Below are positions 1-8,316 of a DNA stretch of 64,000 bases, one piece after another. Below the pieces are notes generated by a model that was not told the DNA's origin, ran no database searches, and saw only the letters and a list, made by a program, of their open reading frames with translations. The number at the start of each line of letters is the position of its first letter. Within the stretch, counting starts at the first letter, position 1. The stretch spans positions 3,806,722 through 3,870,721 of the forward strand of contig NZ_JAELVF020000001.1 of NCBI RefSeq assembly GCF_018101125.2, in the 5' to 3' direction. The position numbers and the translations under genes are program-made. The DNA is from Streptomyces tardus. Lineage in GTDB: Bacteria; Actinomycetota; Actinomycetes; Streptomycetales; Streptomycetaceae.

Positions 1-470
1 GTCTCCCCGGCCTGTCAGTGTCTGACATCTGGCCTCACCGTAAAGGATCGCGGGCCGCCGGTAAGGACGCGGTCCCGCTGTCACGGGTTGAGACGGGGCG
101 ATTGGCTGGTGCGGCCACGCACTGGTGTGCGGGCCGTGGGCGGGGAGTTGGGGCGGGGCGGCTCGGCGCACGGGCCCGGAGTTGCCGCGCCCGTGTCGGA
201 GGGCCGAGGACCGCCCCGTCCGTCCCGGGTGGGCGGCGTTCGAATCCTCGGTCATCGACCCGGTGTCGGGCCCTCGCCGGGGGATGCTCGGCCGCTTCCT
301 CTCCTGTGAGCGGGGCGCCGTGCGTGGGGAAGCATTCGTCGGTCTACCTGCCCGCCGCGAGGCGCCATCTCTTCCGAATTCCAGAACAAACCGCTGCTCA
401 GTGGCGGTGCACTCCATGTATACACCTCGGCTATACATCAGGTGTATACGCCTCGTGTATAGTCCTCGTC
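1..470. other. Left edge and promoter region without a supported gene
   Basis: Long open frames cross this stretch, but they are the usual GC-rich shadows and run straight through the PadR operator into the next gene. I see no convincing ribosome site, start or known protein. A short string near 238-250 resembles a tRNA T-loop but has no cloverleaf around it. The last 60 bases hold the PadR promoter and operator. Confidence 0.5.
416..463 (+). promoter_or_regulatory. PadR autoregulatory operator and probable leaderless promoter
   Basis: Four TATAC-type repeats crowd the 55 bases before the PadR gene. ATGTATA and TATACAT form an inverted repeat (416-422 and 432-438), matching the ATGT/ACAT layout known for PadR operators. 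GTGTATAC (442-449) and GTGTATAG (455-462) follow. A good -10 box, TATAGT, lies at 458-463, only seven bases before the ATG at 471. The transcript is therefore probably leaderless and fully covered by the operator. I infer autorepression of the whole transporter operon. Confidence 0.6.
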
Positions 471-995
471 ATGTCCATCAGTCACACGTTGCTCGGCCTC
501 CTGGAATCAGGGCCCCGCCACGGATACGACCTCAAGAAGGCATTCGACGAGCGCTTCGGCCACGACCGGTCCCTGCACTACGGCCAGGTCTACTCGACAA
601 TGTCGCGGCTGCTGAAGAACGGCCTCGTGGAGGTCGACGGCGTCGAGGCGGGCGGCGGTCCCGAGCGCAAGCGCTACGCGATCACCGACGCCGGCATCAC
701 CGACGTCGGCCAGTGGCTCGCCACTCCCGAGAAGCCCGAGCCCTACCTCCAGAGCACCCTCTACACCAAGATCGTCCTGGCTCTGCTGACCGGGCGCGAC
801 GCCGCCGAGCTGCTCGACACCCAGCGAGCCGAGCATCTGCGCCTGATGCGCGAGCTCACCCGGCGCAAGACCGGTGGCGATCTGGCCGACCAACTCATCT
901 GCGACCACGCCCTGTTCCACCTCGAAGCCGATCTGCGCTGGCTGGAGCTGGCCGCGGCACGACTCGACAAGCTCGCCAAAGAGGTAAGCGCATGA
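471..995 (+). CDS. PadR family transcriptional regulator
   Basis: This 174-residue protein has the PadR winged-helix N-terminus (residues 1-85: ISHTLLGLLE, then HGYDLKKAF and YGQVYSTMSRL). A helical C-terminal region resembles the Vir_C dimerisation domain. I chose ATG 471 because the PadR fold begins there and a -10 box lies seven bases upstream, although the frame stays open for over 450 bases further up. The stop overlaps the ABC ATPase start by 4 bp. PadR proteins of this layout normally repress an adjacent exporter and are released by its substrate, often a drug. The ligand here is unknown. Confidence 0.9.
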   Translation: MSISHTLLGLLESGPRHGYDLKKAFDERFGHDRSLHYGQVYSTMSRLLKNGLVEVDGVEAGGGPERKRYAITDAGITDVGQWLATPEKPEPYLQSTLYTKIVLALLTGRDAAELLDTQRAEHLRLMRELTRRKTGGDLADQLICDHALFHLEADLRWLELAAARLDKLAKEVSA

Positions 996-1702
996 CCGAA
1001 ACGACCACCGGGGCCACGGGTGCGCTGCTGTCCGCCACCGCGCTCCGCAAGACGTACGGCGCCACCGCCGCCCTGGACGGCGCGGACTTCCAGATCCGGG
1101 CCGGCGAGATCGTCGCGGTGATGGGGCCCTCCGGCTCCGGCAAATCCACCCTGCTGCACTGCCTGGCCGGCATCGTCCCGCCGGACGAGGGCCAAGTGCA
1201 CTACCAGGGCCGGGAGTTGTCGGGCCTCTCGGACGCCGAGCGCAGCGCACTGCGGCGCGGGGCGTTCGGTTTCGTCTTCCAGTTCGGTCAGTTGGTGCCC
1301 GAGCTGAGCTGTGTGGAGAACGTCGCGCTGCCGCTGCGCCTGACCGGTGTCGACCGGAAGACGGCCGAGGGCAGGGCAGCCGAGTGGCTGGAGCGGCTGG
1401 AGGTCGCGGACGTGGCGCGCAAGCGCCCCGGCCAGGTGTCCGGCGGTCAGGGACAGCGGGTCGCCATCGCCCGCGCGCTGGTCGCCACACCCCGTGTGAT
1501 CTTCGCGGACGAACCGACCGGCGCACTCGACTCGTTGAACGGCGAGCGCGTCATGGAGCTGCTCACCGCCGCCGCCCGGGACACCGGTGCCGCGGTGGTG
1601 CTGGTGACCCACGAGACCCGGGTCGCCGCCTACTCCGACCGCGACGTCGTCGTACGGGACGGCAAGGCCAGGGACGTGGCCGGCATGGCGGGCGTCGCGT
1701 GA
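992..1702 (+). CDS. ABC transporter ATP-binding protein (MacB/LolD-like)
   Basis: This 236-residue cytoplasmic ATPase has Walker A at residues 45-53 (GPSGSGKST), a signature VSGGQGQR near residue 150 and Walker B with FADEPTGALD near 170. The DEPTGALD form is typical of MacB/LolD/FtsE-like ATPases that pair with FtsX-type permeases. The gene overlaps both neighbours by 4 bp (ATGA with padR, GTGA with the permease), so the three are one translationally coupled operon. The probable role is export or mechanotransmission at the membrane, under PadR control. The substrate cannot be told from sequence. Confidence 0.93.
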   Translation: MTETTTGATGALLSATALRKTYGATAALDGADFQIRAGEIVAVMGPSGSGKSTLLHCLAGIVPPDEGQVHYQGRELSGLSDAERSALRRGAFGFVFQFGQLVPELSCVENVALPLRLTGVDRKTAEGRAAEWLERLEVADVARKRPGQVSGGQGQRVAIARALVATPRVIFADEPTGALDSLNGERVMELLTAAARDTGAAVVLVTHETRVAAYSDRDVVVRDGKARDVAGMAGVA

Positions 1703-4080
1703 GCGCGGGCACCCGTGTGCCGCTCGGCCAGTGGGCGCGCGAACTGCTGCTCGGTGCTCGATTCGCGGTCAGCGGCGGGCGCGCGGGCTGGACCCGCACG
1801 CTGCTGACCTCGTTCGGGGTGGGCCTGGGCGTCGCGGTGCTGCTGCTCGCCGCCTCGGTGCCGACCGCGCTGACTGCCGGCGACATCCGCAAGGACAACC
1901 GGGACTGGGCCTCCTCGGAGGAAGTGGAGAAGGCGGAGCACACTGTCCTCCTCTCCTGGGTCTACACCGAATTCCGGGACGAGACCGTCTCGGGCAGGGA
2001 GCTCCAGGCCGAGGGCGATCCGGACAAGGCGGTGCTCCCGCCCGGTGTGGACAAGCTGCCCGCGCCCGGCGAGGCGCTGGTCTCGCCCGCACTGCGGGAC
2101 CTGCTGGACACCGAGGACGGCCGGAAGTACCTCCAGCCGCGCTTCGACGGACTGACGATCACCGGAACCGTCGGTGACCAGGGCCTGTCGGGACCCTCCG
2201 AGCTGCTCTTCTACTCCGGCAGCGACGAGTTGGAGGCCGACTCCGGTCACGTCTGGCGGGTGTCCGGCTTCGGCCACAGCGAGCCCAGCAATCCGCTCAG
2301 CGTCGCTCTGGTGGCGCTGGTCGTGGTGATGCTGGTGGTGCTGCTGCTGCCGATCGCCGCATTCATCGCCACAGCAGTGCGCTTCGGCGGCGAGCGCCGC
2401 GACCAGCGGCTGGCCGCGCTGCGGCTGGTGGGCGCTGACAACGCCATGACGCGCCGGGTCGCCGCCGGGGAGTCGCTGGTGGGTGCCGTCTTCGGTCTGG
2501 CGCTGGGCAGTTGGCTCTTTCTGCTGGGGCGCTCGCAGGCCCGGTCGATCGACCTCTACGGCATCGGCCTCTTCCCCTCCGACATCGCTCCCGGCTTCCT
2601 GTTCACACTGCTGATCGTGGTGCTCGTACCGGCCTGCGCGGTCGGGGTGACCCAGCTTGCGCTGCGCAAGGTCGTGATCAGTCCGCTCGGAGTGGCGCGC
2701 GAGGGCGTCGACCGGGGCAGGCGGCTGTGGTGGCGGCTGGCGACCCTGCTGCTCGGAGTGGTCCTGCTGTTCGTCCTCGGGCCGCGCTTCAGCGGTGGCG
2801 GCGCGGACATCTGGCTGCTCGCCGGCTCGGTGATGCTCACTCTCGTCGGGGTGACCTCGCTGCTGCCGTGGGTGGTGGAGCGGGTCGTGGACCGGCTGCA
2901 GGGAGGTTCGCTCTCCTGGCAACTGGCCACCCGCCGACTCCAGTTGAACAGCGGTCTCGCCGCCCGCGCGGTCAGCGGCGTCACTCTCGCGGTGGCCGGC
3001 GCGGTGGCGCTCCAGATGCTCTACAGCTCCGTGCAGCGCGAGGACGAGCGGGATACGGGCATGGACACCGGGCAGGCCGATGTGACGGTGTACTCCGGCG
3101 TCGAAGGCGGCTCGGACGGGGAGCGGCTGGCCGGGCAGATCCGCGAGCTCGACGGCGTACGCTCCGCGCACGGCTACCTCACCGGTGAAGCGGTGCACGA
3201 GAAGACCAGGGTGAACGAGTACGACGTGCGCGAGTCGGTGACCTTCACTGTCGCGGACTGCCCGACCCTGCGCTATCTGCTGAAGATCGACTCCTGCGCG
3301 GACGGCAGTACCTACTTCGCCCTCGACCCGAACCTGCCGAAGGACGAGAGGCCGAAGGTCCCGGCAGCCGGTGACCGGTACGACCTGCGGGCCGACCCGG
3401 AGAAGGCCCGGCCGGAGAACCCGGACTGGTGGACGGTCCGCGGGAAGGTCGAGCAGGCCCGGGTCGGACAGGACGCCTCCGGCTCCCAGGCTCCGTACGG
3501 CCTCTACACCACGCCCGACGCACTGGCGCCCGAACGCCTCGGTGGTGAGGCTGCGGCGCACGTCCAGGTGCGAATGGTCGCCGACGGCGCCGGCCGGGCT
3601 GACGGAGTGGAGCGCATCCGCAACCTCGCCCCCATCACCGATCCGAGCTTCTCGGTGCAGGAGCTGCGGTCCAAGGCCCAGTCGGACGAGTTCACCGTGC
3701 TCAGCAACGCGCTGATGGCGGGTTCGGTGCTGGTGATGCTGCTGATCGGCGGGTCGATGGTCGTCTCCACCCTGGAGCAACTGAGGGAGCGCAGAAGGCA
3801 GTTGTCCGTGCTGGTCGCCTTCGGCACCAAACGGTCGACCCTCGGCGCCTCGGTGCTGTGGCAGACGGCGATCCCCGTCGGCCTCGGACTGACGCTGGCG
3901 ACGGCCGGCGGGTTGGGCCTCGGTCTGCTGCTGCTGCGGATGATCGGCGGCGGGGTGGCCGACTGGTGGGCGTTCCTGCCGATGGTCGGCATGGGCCTGG
4001 CCATGATCGCCCTGGTCACGCTCGCGAGCCTGCCCGCGCTGTGGCGCATGATGCGACCCGACGGGCTCCGCACGGAGTGA
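1699..4080 (+). CDS. FtsX-like ABC transporter permease
   Basis: This 793-residue membrane protein has the duplicated FtsX/MacB layout. There is one membrane segment near residues 35-55, a first extracytoplasmic region and a block of membrane helices (about residues 205-430). A second extracytoplasmic domain rich in charged residues follows (about 470-660), then a final three-helix FtsX domain with LRERRRQLSVLVAFG at its start. GTG 1699 overlaps the ATPase stop (GTGA). It is the membrane partner of the upstream ATPase. Streptomyces pairs of this kind under PadR are usually annotated as drug or peptide exporters. That is family knowledge and is not shown here. Confidence 0.9.
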   Translation: MSAGTRVPLGQWARELLLGARFAVSGGRAGWTRTLLTSFGVGLGVAVLLLAASVPTALTAGDIRKDNRDWASSEEVEKAEHTVLLSWVYTEFRDETVSGRELQAEGDPDKAVLPPGVDKLPAPGEALVSPALRDLLDTEDGRKYLQPRFDGLTITGTVGDQGLSGPSELLFYSGSDELEADSGHVWRVSGFGHSEPSNPLSVALVALVVVMLVVLLLPIAAFIATAVRFGGERRDQRLAALRLVGADNAMTRRVAAGESLVGAVFGLALGSWLFLLGRSQARSIDLYGIGLFPSDIAPGFLFTLLIVVLVPACAVGVTQLALRKVVISPLGVAREGVDRGRRLWWRLATLLLGVVLLFVLGPRFSGGGADIWLLAGSVMLTLVGVTSLLPWVVERVVDRLQGGSLSWQLATRRLQLNSGLAARAVSGVTLAVAGAVALQMLYSSVQREDERDTGMDTGQADVTVYSGVEGGSDGERLAGQIRELDGVRSAHGYLTGEAVHEKTRVNEYDVRESVTFTVADCPTLRYLLKIDSCADGSTYFALDPNLPKDERPKVPAAGDRYDLRADPEKARPENPDWWTVRGKVEQARVGQDASGSQAPYGLYTTPDALAPERLGGEAAAHVQVRMVADGAGRADGVERIRNLAPITDPSFSVQELRSKAQSDEFTVLSNALMAGSVLVMLLIGGSMVVSTLEQLRERRRQLSVLVAFGTKRSTLGASVLWQTAIPVGLGLTLATAGGLGLGLLLLRMIGGGVADWWAFLPMVGMGLAMIALVTLASLPALWRMMRPDGLRTE

Positions 4081-4142
4081 GTCAAATTTGCGGGCGGCCC
4101 GTCAACTGCCTTGTTCAGTGATGGAATTGACCTGCCCTCGGC

Positions 4143-4184
4143 TCTTCGCCCGGTGTCCGTCGCCACGACGGGTGCCGGGCGAAG
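4143..4184 (+). terminator. Hairpin terminator after the PadR/ABC operon
   Basis: A 19-bp stem with some G-T pairs closes on a CCAC loop (CTTCGCCCGG arm at 4143, CCGGGCGAAG arm ending 4184). It lies 60 bases after the permease stop. There is no U-tract, as is usual in Streptomyces. Confidence 0.6.
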
Positions 4185-4231
4185 CGCGTCCCGCGCGGAG
4201 CCCGGGTGGCGCGGAATCACTCCTTCGGGTT

Positions 4232-4247
4232 AAAGTGATATCACTTT
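4232..4247 (+). promoter_or_regulatory. Perfect 16-bp palindrome upstream of the SPFH gene
   Basis: AAAGTGATATCACTTT is a perfect dyad, strikingly AT-rich for this genome, lying 22 bases before the ATG at 4270. Its position over the expected -10 to +1 region suggests an operator that also contributes the -10 element. The small ribbon-helix-helix-like protein encoded by the second gene of the operon is an obvious candidate ligand. GntR or other dimeric regulators are equally possible. Confidence 0.55.
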
Positions 4248-4269
4248 GAAAGCACTGAACGGGGGCTCC

Positions 4270-5259
4270 ATGACCAAGCACGAAGACAACATCCGGGACG
4301 CGGGCGAGAGCGGCAGGCCGGTCCGTACGAGCGAGACTTCGGCGCCCGAGAGGCTCGAGATGCCCACGGCGCCCGTCGAGGAGCACGTCGCGCACAGCGT
4401 CTCGGGCGTGCTGGGGCTGCTGATCTCCATCTTCGGCCCGCTGATCGGTGCCGCCGTGGTGGTCGCGGGCGGAGTGCTCACCGCGAACGTCACACCCGCG
4501 ATCGGCGTACCGCTGATCGTCCTCGGCGCGCTGCTGTTCGTCGGCTCTCTCGTCGCGTGGAACGGCGTGAAAATGGTCGCCCCGGGCGAGGCCCGCGTCA
4601 TCCAGCTCTTCGGCCGCTACGTCGGCACCGTCCGCGAGGACGGGCTGCGCTGGGTCAACCCGCTGACCAGCGCCGCCCGGATCTCCACCAGGGTCCGCAA
4701 CCACGAGACCGCCAAGCTCAAGGTCAACGACGCCAGGGGCAACCCGATCGAGATCGCCGCCGTCGTGGTCTGGCAGGTCGAGGACACCGCACAGGCCGTC
4801 TTCGCGGTGGACGACTACGAGGAGTTCGTCACCACCCAGACCGAGACCGCACTGCGCCACATCACCACCCACTACCCGTACGAGGCCGACGGCGGCGAGC
4901 TCTCGCTGCGGGACAACGCCGAGAGCATCACCGACCAGCTCTCCGTCGAGGTCGAGGCCAGGGTGAAGACCGCCGGCGTGAAGGTGGTCGAGTCCCGGTT
5001 CACCCACCTCGCCTACGCGCCCGAGATCGCCGCCGCGATGCTCCAGCGCCAGCAGGCGGGTGCGATCATCGCGGCCCGCGAGCTGATCGTCGAGGGCGCC
5101 TGCGGCATGGTGGAGCAGGCCATCGCCCGTATCACCGCGCAGGACTTCGTCCAACTGGACGAGGAGCGCAAGGCGGCGATGGTCTCCAACCTGCTGGTCG
5201 TCCTCTGCGGCGACCGTGCGCCCCAGCCGGTCGTCAACTCGGGTTCGCTGTACCAGTGA
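4270..5259 (+). CDS. SPFH/band 7 domain membrane protein
   Basis: This 329-residue protein has an acidic N-terminus, two adjacent hydrophobic segments (about residues 50-75 and 75-97) and then a band 7 (SPFH/stomatin-prohibitin) domain. The domain is recognisable from GEARVIQLFGRYVGTV, RVRNHETAKLKVND and the closing AAMLQRQQAGAIIAAR. Such proteins form ring-like membrane scaffolds. I chose ATG 4270, which has a GGGGG ribosome site, over the upstream TTG at 4246 because that TTG lies inside the palindrome. The stop overlaps the next gene by 4 bp. The cellular role of the Streptomyces family is not established. Confidence 0.88.
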   Translation: MTKHEDNIRDAGESGRPVRTSETSAPERLEMPTAPVEEHVAHSVSGVLGLLISIFGPLIGAAVVVAGGVLTANVTPAIGVPLIVLGALLFVGSLVAWNGVKMVAPGEARVIQLFGRYVGTVREDGLRWVNPLTSAARISTRVRNHETAKLKVNDARGNPIEIAAVVVWQVEDTAQAVFAVDDYEEFVTTQTETALRHITTHYPYEADGGELSLRDNAESITDQLSVEVEARVKTAGVKVVESRFTHLAYAPEIAAAMLQRQQAGAIIAARELIVEGACGMVEQAIARITAQDFVQLDEERKAAMVSNLLVVLCGDRAPQPVVNSGSLYQ

Positions 5260-5516
5260 CCGAGCGGCCCAGCCGCCCGGCCCGCAAACAGGTGCTGCTG
5301 CGGCTCGATCCCGCCGTCCACGACGCGCTCGCGCGGTGGGCGGCGGACGAGCTGCGCAGTACCAACGCGCAGATCGACTTCCTGCTGCGCAAGGCCCTCG
5401 CCGAAGCCGGTCGACGGCCGAAGGACGCCCGGCCCCACCCCCGGCGCGGCAGGCCGCCGCGGGAGCCCGCGCCCGAGGAGGCCGGTGGCCCGGAGGCCAA
5501 CAGCGACCCGGAGTAG
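5256..5516 (+). CDS. Small ribbon-helix-helix-like protein
   Basis: This 86-residue basic protein starts with GTG inside the stop of the SPFH gene (GTGA). Its core, KQVLLRLDPAVHDALARWAA, followed by a helix ending in FLLRKALAEAG, fits an Arc/CopG-type ribbon-helix-helix. This is commonly annotated as an Arc-like DNA-binding domain. The C-terminal 30 residues are Pro/Arg-rich and probably disordered. Coupling to the SPFH gene and the AT-rich palindrome upstream suggest autoregulation, which is inference. Confidence 0.7.
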   Translation: MTERPSRPARKQVLLRLDPAVHDALARWAADELRSTNAQIDFLLRKALAEAGRRPKDARPHPRRGRPPREPAPEEAGGPEANSDPE

Positions 5517-5726
5517 CGGGCCGCGGCGGACGCCGCTGGGGAGAGTGAGGCGTCATGTGGCGGTAGTGGCGGCAATCGTGGAGATTTGCCCTTCGGGTGA
5601 CCATCGCGGAAAACCTTGGTGGGCATCGAGATCACCCTGGGCGACGACGTGAGGGAGCCCCTAGGCTTCAGAGGGGCCGCTCGCGCGAGCCCTGCTGCGG
5701 GCAGTCCGCGGACGAAGGGAAGACCC

Positions 5727-6092
5727 ATGAACGGTGCACCGTCATTCTTCGAGCTCGGAGTGGAGGACGCGGACAAGGCGCGTTCCTTCTACGGCGACCT
5801 GTTCGGCTGGAATCTGCCGCCCGGCCCTTCGGAGGGCGGGTACCGGATCAACACCCCCACCATCCCCGGCGGCGTGCACGGAGGCGACTCCGGGGCGAGC
5901 CCGTACATCTTCTTCCAGGTCGACGACATGGACTGGGCGCTGCTGCGGGTGCAGCAGCTCGGCGGCACCGTCCAGGAGGTCGACCTCGGCGGGGACGAGG
6001 AGTCCGTCGCCAAGCACGGCAGGTTCAAGCTGTGCGTGGACAACCAGGGCTCGCCGTTCGGCCTCCACCAGCCGCCGGCCGCTGCGAGCTGA
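5727..6092 (+). CDS. VOC (glyoxalase/dioxygenase superfamily) protein
   Basis: This 121-residue protein has one vicinal-oxygen-chelate module: FELGVEDADKARSFYGDLFGW at the start, the second beta-alpha unit ending in VAKHGRFKL, and LHQPP at the end. It resembles the 27-kDa antigen/CFP30B-like branch, of which it would be half. The start at ATG 5727 has GAAGGGAAGA upstream. A strong hairpin follows the stop. The substrate is unknown. Enzymes of this fold include antibiotic-resistance and glyoxalase proteins. Confidence 0.85.
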   Translation: MNGAPSFFELGVEDADKARSFYGDLFGWNLPPGPSEGGYRINTPTIPGGVHGGDSGASPYIFFQVDDMDWALLRVQQLGGTVQEVDLGGDEESVAKHGRFKLCVDNQGSPFGLHQPPAAAS

Positions 6093-6113
6093 GCGGCGGG
6101 CAGCTGCGACACC

Positions 6114-6156
6114 GCCGAGGGGCCGCCTTCCGCATGTCGGAAGGCGGCCCCTCGGC
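6114..6156. terminator. Bidirectional hairpin terminator between VOC gene and oxyR
   Basis: A perfect 19-bp stem (GCCGAGGGGCCGCCTTCCG and its complement) has a 5-base loop. It sits between two convergent stops (6092 plus, 6172 minus) and can end both transcripts. Confidence 0.85.
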
Positions 6157-6171
6157 CGTCCCGCTCACGGA

Positions 6172-7380
6172 TCAGTCCGCTGCGGTACGGCAGGCGGCGG
6201 GGGTGGTCGGAGCCGGATCGTCCGGCAGCACGGGGCGTACCGGCAGGTGGGCGAGGGCCTTGCGCAGCGCGTCCGCGAAACCCTCGAACTCCTGCTGTCT
6301 GGCGGTGCCGGTGCGCATCGCCAGCGCGACCCTGCGCGTGGGTGCCGGGTCGGAGAAACTGCCGGTGGTGAGGCGGTCGTTGCGTGCCGTCTCCACACCG
6401 AGAGCCGTACGGGGGAGCAGGGTTACGCCCATTCCGCCGGCGACCAGCTGGACCAGGGTGGACAGCCCGGCGGCGGTGGTGGTCACCGGAGGGCCGTCGG
6501 TGCGCCCGGCCTCCCGGCAGACGTCCAGGGCGTGGTCGCGCAGGCAGTGGCCCTCGTCGAGCAGTAGCAGCGGCAGTTGCCGCAGGCGCTCGCGCGCTAT
6601 GTCCGCACGGCCGGCCAACTCGTGGTCGCGCGGCAGGACCAGGACGAAATCCTCGTCGAACAGCGGTACGCAGTGCACCGCTCCGGCTCCGCGCGCGGTG
6701 TCCAGCGGCACCGCGAGCAGCAGCAGGTCGAGGCGGCCGGTGGAGAGCCCGTCCAGCAGGGAGGCGGTCTGCTCCTCGTGTACCTGGAGCTCCAGCTCGG
6801 GGTAGCGGTCGTGCACCAGCCGCAGCACCGTGGGGAGCAGATACGGCGCGCAGGTCGGGATCACGCCGAGCCGCAGCGTCCCGGTGAACGGAGCCCGGAC
6901 CGCCTCCGCCTCCTCGACCAGCTCGGCGACCGCGTCCAGCACCGTACGGGCGCGCACGGCCAGCCGCTCACCGGCCGGAGAGAGCAGCACCCTGCGGGTG
7001 GTGCGCTCCAGCAGCTGCACTCCCAGGCTCTCCTCCAGCGCCGACACCGCACCGGACAGCGCGGGTTGGCTCATTCCGATGTCCGCGGCGGCTGCCCGGA
7101 AGTGCAGGTGTTCGGCGACCGCAGCGAAGGCGCGCAGCTGGGCCAGGCTCGGCTGGCGCGGACCGGTCGCGGCGGGCCTGCGGCCGGCGCGGCTGTGCGG
7201 GACGCGAGCGGCCCCGGGCGCGTCCTGGCCCGGTCCGCGGTGTCCGGGCTTCTGCTGCGGACCGGGTGCGGGGCGGCGGTCCGGGGTGCCCGCGCGGTGG
7301 TCCGGGGTGCCCGCGCGGTGGTCGGCCCGGCGGGGCCTGCGGCCCTCGGGTCCGGGGCCCGGGTGGGAGGTGGGGGACAT
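6172..7380 (-). CDS. oxyR: OxyR hydrogen-peroxide-sensing LysR regulator
   Basis: This LysR-type regulator has its winged-helix at PSLAQLRAFAAVAEHLHF onward, followed by the substrate-binding-like regulatory domain. The peroxide-sensing pair of OxyR is visible in GHCLRDHALDVC, with the two cysteines nine residues apart as in E. coli C199/C208. It is divergent from ahpC-ahpD, the classical Streptomyces target. The best start, ATG 7380, gives 402 residues. About 75 of these are a Pro/Arg/Gly-rich extension absent from usual OxyR, containing a tandem HRAGTPD repeat. No later ATG or GTG precedes the DNA-binding domain, so the extension is probably real. Confidence 0.93.
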   Translation of the reverse strand: MSPTSHPGPGPEGRRPRRADHRAGTPDHRAGTPDRRPAPGPQQKPGHRGPGQDAPGAARVPHSRAGRRPAATGPRQPSLAQLRAFAAVAEHLHFRAAAADIGMSQPALSGAVSALEESLGVQLLERTTRRVLLSPAGERLAVRARTVLDAVAELVEEAEAVRAPFTGTLRLGVIPTCAPYLLPTVLRLVHDRYPELELQVHEEQTASLLDGLSTGRLDLLLLAVPLDTARGAGAVHCVPLFDEDFVLVLPRDHELAGRADIARERLRQLPLLLLDEGHCLRDHALDVCREAGRTDGPPVTTTAAGLSTLVQLVAGGMGVTLLPRTALGVETARNDRLTTGSFSDPAPTRRVALAMRTGTARQQEFEGFADALRKALAHLPVRPVLPDDPAPTTPAACRTAAD

Positions 7381-7728
7381 GCTCGGTTCCGATCGGTTGT
7401 GCAGTTCCCGTGCGAGAAGCGGCGCGGGACGGTGTCGTGCAAAGGAATGCAAAGGGTCGAACTCGCGTCTACCGGACGGCCGTGAGGCCCACGTTCCGGC
7501 GCGCGGAGATGTCGTTGAGACATCGCGGAGACGTACCGGAAGATCGTGCAGGAGGGTTGTGCCGAGCGCGGCTCCGGTGATAGGTGGCCTCGATCAACGG
7601 GTGACAGTCTAGCTATTTCTTTGATCAATGGCCGCTGTGGGAGGCTGGCGCTCCGTCCAACCCTCAGGGGTGCCCTGACCTGCGTCTGTGCGGCGCTTCG
7701 GGTGCTCCTTCGTGATCAAGGAGAGCAC
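7381..7728. promoter_or_regulatory. Divergent oxyR-ahpC control region
   Basis: No gene fits this 348-base gap. Around 7580-7632 lie ATAG (7580), GATCAA (7592-7597), CTAT (7613) and TTGATC (7621-7626), with GATCAA and TTGATC as distant inverted repeats. The spaced ATAG/CTAT tetramers recall OxyR half-sites. I infer OxyR binding here, driving ahpC and perhaps oxyR itself. Confidence 0.5.
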
Positions 7729-8283
7729 GTGCTCACTGTTGGTGACCAGTTCCCCACCTTCGACCTGACCGCTTGCGTCTCGCTGGAGCAGGGCGAGGAG
7801 TTCCAGCAGATCGACCACAAGACCTACGAGGGCAAGTGGAAGGTCGTCTTCTTCTGGCCCAAGGACTTCACCTTCGTCTGCCCGACCGAGATCGCCGCCT
7901 TCGGCAAGCTCGACGAGGACTTCGCCGACCGCGACGCCCAGATCCTCGGCGTCTCCGGCGACTCGGAGTTCGTCCACCACGCCTGGCGCAAGGACCACGA
8001 CGACCTGCGCGACCTGCCCTTCCCGATGCTCGCCGACTCCAAGCACGAGCTCATGAGCGACTGCGGCGTCAAGGGCGAGGACGGCTTCGCCCAGCGTGCT
8101 GTCTTCATCGTCGACCCGAACAACGAGATCCAGTTCAGCATGGTGACCGCCGGTTCCGTCGGCCGTAACCCCAAGGAGGTCCTGCGGGTGCTGGACGCCC
8201 TGCAGACCGACGAGCTGTGCCCCTGCAACTGGAGCAAGGGCGAAGACACCCTGGACCCGGTCAAGCTGCTCGCCGGCGAGTGA
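7729..8283 (+). CDS. ahpC: Alkyl hydroperoxide reductase peroxiredoxin AhpC
   Basis: This 184-residue 2-Cys peroxiredoxin reduces peroxides in the cytoplasm. The peroxidatic cysteine is C51 in FTFVCPTE. The C-terminal cysteines are C164 and C166 in ELCPCNW. The GTG start at 7729 has AAGGAG 6-11 bases upstream. Actinobacterial AhpC is recycled by AhpD, which follows 33 bases later in the same operon. OxyR is encoded divergently. Confidence 0.96.
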   Translation: MLTVGDQFPTFDLTACVSLEQGEEFQQIDHKTYEGKWKVVFFWPKDFTFVCPTEIAAFGKLDEDFADRDAQILGVSGDSEFVHHAWRKDHDDLRDLPFPMLADSKHELMSDCGVKGEDGFAQRAVFIVDPNNEIQFSMVTAGSVGRNPKEVLRVLDALQTDELCPCNWSKGEDTLDPVKLLAGE

Positions 8284-8316
8284 ACTGACCGACCAAGCGG
8301 AAAGCGGAGATCCACC

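Noticed and set aside
225..260. T-loop-like GTTCGAATCC suggesting a tRNA
   Set aside because: No acceptor, D or anticodon stem can be folded around it.
125..1702. 525-residue open frame spanning the PadR region into the ABC ATPase
   Set aside because: It is only the ATPase frame running open upstream. The real start at 992 overlaps the padR stop and begins the conserved domain.
4246..4270. TTG 4246 as start of the SPFH gene
   Set aside because: It lies within the promoter palindrome and lacks a ribosome site. ATG 4270 has one.
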